Shown: in pieces, positions 5,530 through 5,904 of the stretch
Layout of the letters: each line of letters starts with the position of its first letter
How positions within the stretch are numbered: the stretch's first letter is position 1
Assembly (NCBI GenBank): GCA_031374415.1
Contig: JANMGB010000319.1
Coordinates: forward strand, 1 to 5,904
From: CANHBY01 sp031374415
Lineage (GTDB): Bacteria > Pseudomonadota > Gammaproteobacteria > Burkholderiales > Burkholderiaceae_C
Direction: 5' to 3'
Length of the DNA stretch: 5,904 bases
Program-made: the position numbers and the translations under genes
The notes under the pieces: generated by a model
Database searches by the model: none
What the model was told of the DNA's origin: nothing
What the model saw: the letters and a program-made list of their open reading frames with translations, nothing else

Positions 5530-5904
5530 TCACAGTTTCAGGGCACCCGTGACGAATGTTTTTTGATGCCGACGCACGCCTGCGGAGATCGCGTCCCAGA
5601 CTTGACCGGGGAAGTTGCGCGCAAGGCGTGATTCCACCCGGGTCAGCGCGGCCTCTACGTCGTCGATCATCGACAGCATTGCATCCCAGACTGGTTGGCC
5701 CCCTGTCAGGTGGGCCAGTTGATGCCAGTGGCGGGGCTGAATGTTGCCGAGGCTGTAGTGGGAATTTTTGGAGCGCAACGCCATGGCCAGACCAGCTTCC
5801 TGATAGGGCAGTTGGCGTGCCCCCTTGCCGATCACCGGCCACGCCGAGAGGATGTCGTAGAGAGGCGTGGGTCCAAAAACGCCGCCTCGCTTCAAGAAGA
5901 TGGA
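5530..5904 (-). CDS. hipA: HipA-family toxin kinase, C-terminal part (cut by window edge)
   Basis: The gene enters from the right edge; 124 residues and the stop are visible. HipA is the serine/threonine-kinase toxin of HipBA-type toxin-antitoxin systems; in E. coli it phosphorylates glutamyl-tRNA synthetase and causes persistence. The visible part starts at Ser-Ile-Phe-Leu, which in HipA directly follows the His-Ala-Lys-Asn metal-binding segment, so the catalytic residues lie just outside. The family signature TPLYDILSAWPVIGKG (13-28) is clear, followed by GLAMALRSKNSHY (38-50) and IQPRHW (55-60), typical of the HipA C-terminal helical domain. Full HipA proteins are about 420-440 residues, so roughly 70 percent is missing. 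A TTG at 5895 is in frame but is internal, not a start. HipB would be expected upstream, beyond the window. Position beside the tRNA scar suggests mobile-element cargo. Whether it is intact is unknown. Confidence 0.88.
   Translation of the reverse strand, partial: SIFLKRGGVFGPTPLYDILSAWPVIGKGARQLPYQEAGLAMALRSKNSHYSLGNIQPRHWHQLAHLTGGQPVWDAMLSMIDDVEAALTRVESRLARNFPGQVWDAISAGVRRHQKTFVTGALKL

Noticed and set aside
5125..5631. Plus-strand 168-codon frame
   Set aside because: It overlaps the 5' end of the RIO kinase and the 3' end of hipA antisense and crosses the tRNA fragment. The composition is not protein-like.
1..5904. CRISPR array, insertion sequence or transposase
   Set aside because: No regularly spaced repeats, terminal inverted repeats or transposase motifs were seen on either strand.

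Overview
The window reads as a betaproteobacterial chromosome segment, probably Burkholderiales and most like Comamonadaceae. This rests on GC-rich coding DNA and on the style of the MiaB, RIO-kinase and small-protein sequences. It is an impression from sequence, not a database result. Positions 1 to about 5420 look like ordinary core chromosome; the last 480 bases look like the edge of an integrated element.

Layout. Bases 1-299 hold no gene I can name, although several short frames are open at the left edge. A small 65-residue protein gene (300-497, +) faces miaB (523-1872, -), a tRNA-modifying radical-SAM enzyme. Upstream of miaB on the same strand lies a gene for a small secreted protein (1978-2388, -), possibly in one transcription unit with it. 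A divergent control region of about 170 bases separates that gene from a membrane-anchored alpha/beta hydrolase (2563-3372, +). The hydrolase converges on a minus-strand pair: a RIO-type protein kinase (4289-5137) followed after 9 bases by a dienelactone-hydrolase-family protein with a twin-arginine signal (3386-4279).

Right edge. Between the kinase and the right end lies about 390 bases of non-coding DNA. It carries a 24-base copy of a tRNA 3' end (5423-5446, minus orientation, with CCA) but no tRNA body. Beyond it sits the C-terminal part of a HipA-family toxin kinase (5530-5904, -), cut by the window edge. The fragment's orientation fits an attachment-site scar: the chromosome lies to the left of it and an integrated element carrying hipA to the right. 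Two dyads flank the fragment.

I do not see a clearly new biological system. The tRNA-scar and hipA boundary is the most informative structure. The other genes are mostly single housekeeping or accessory functions without an obvious joint pathway.
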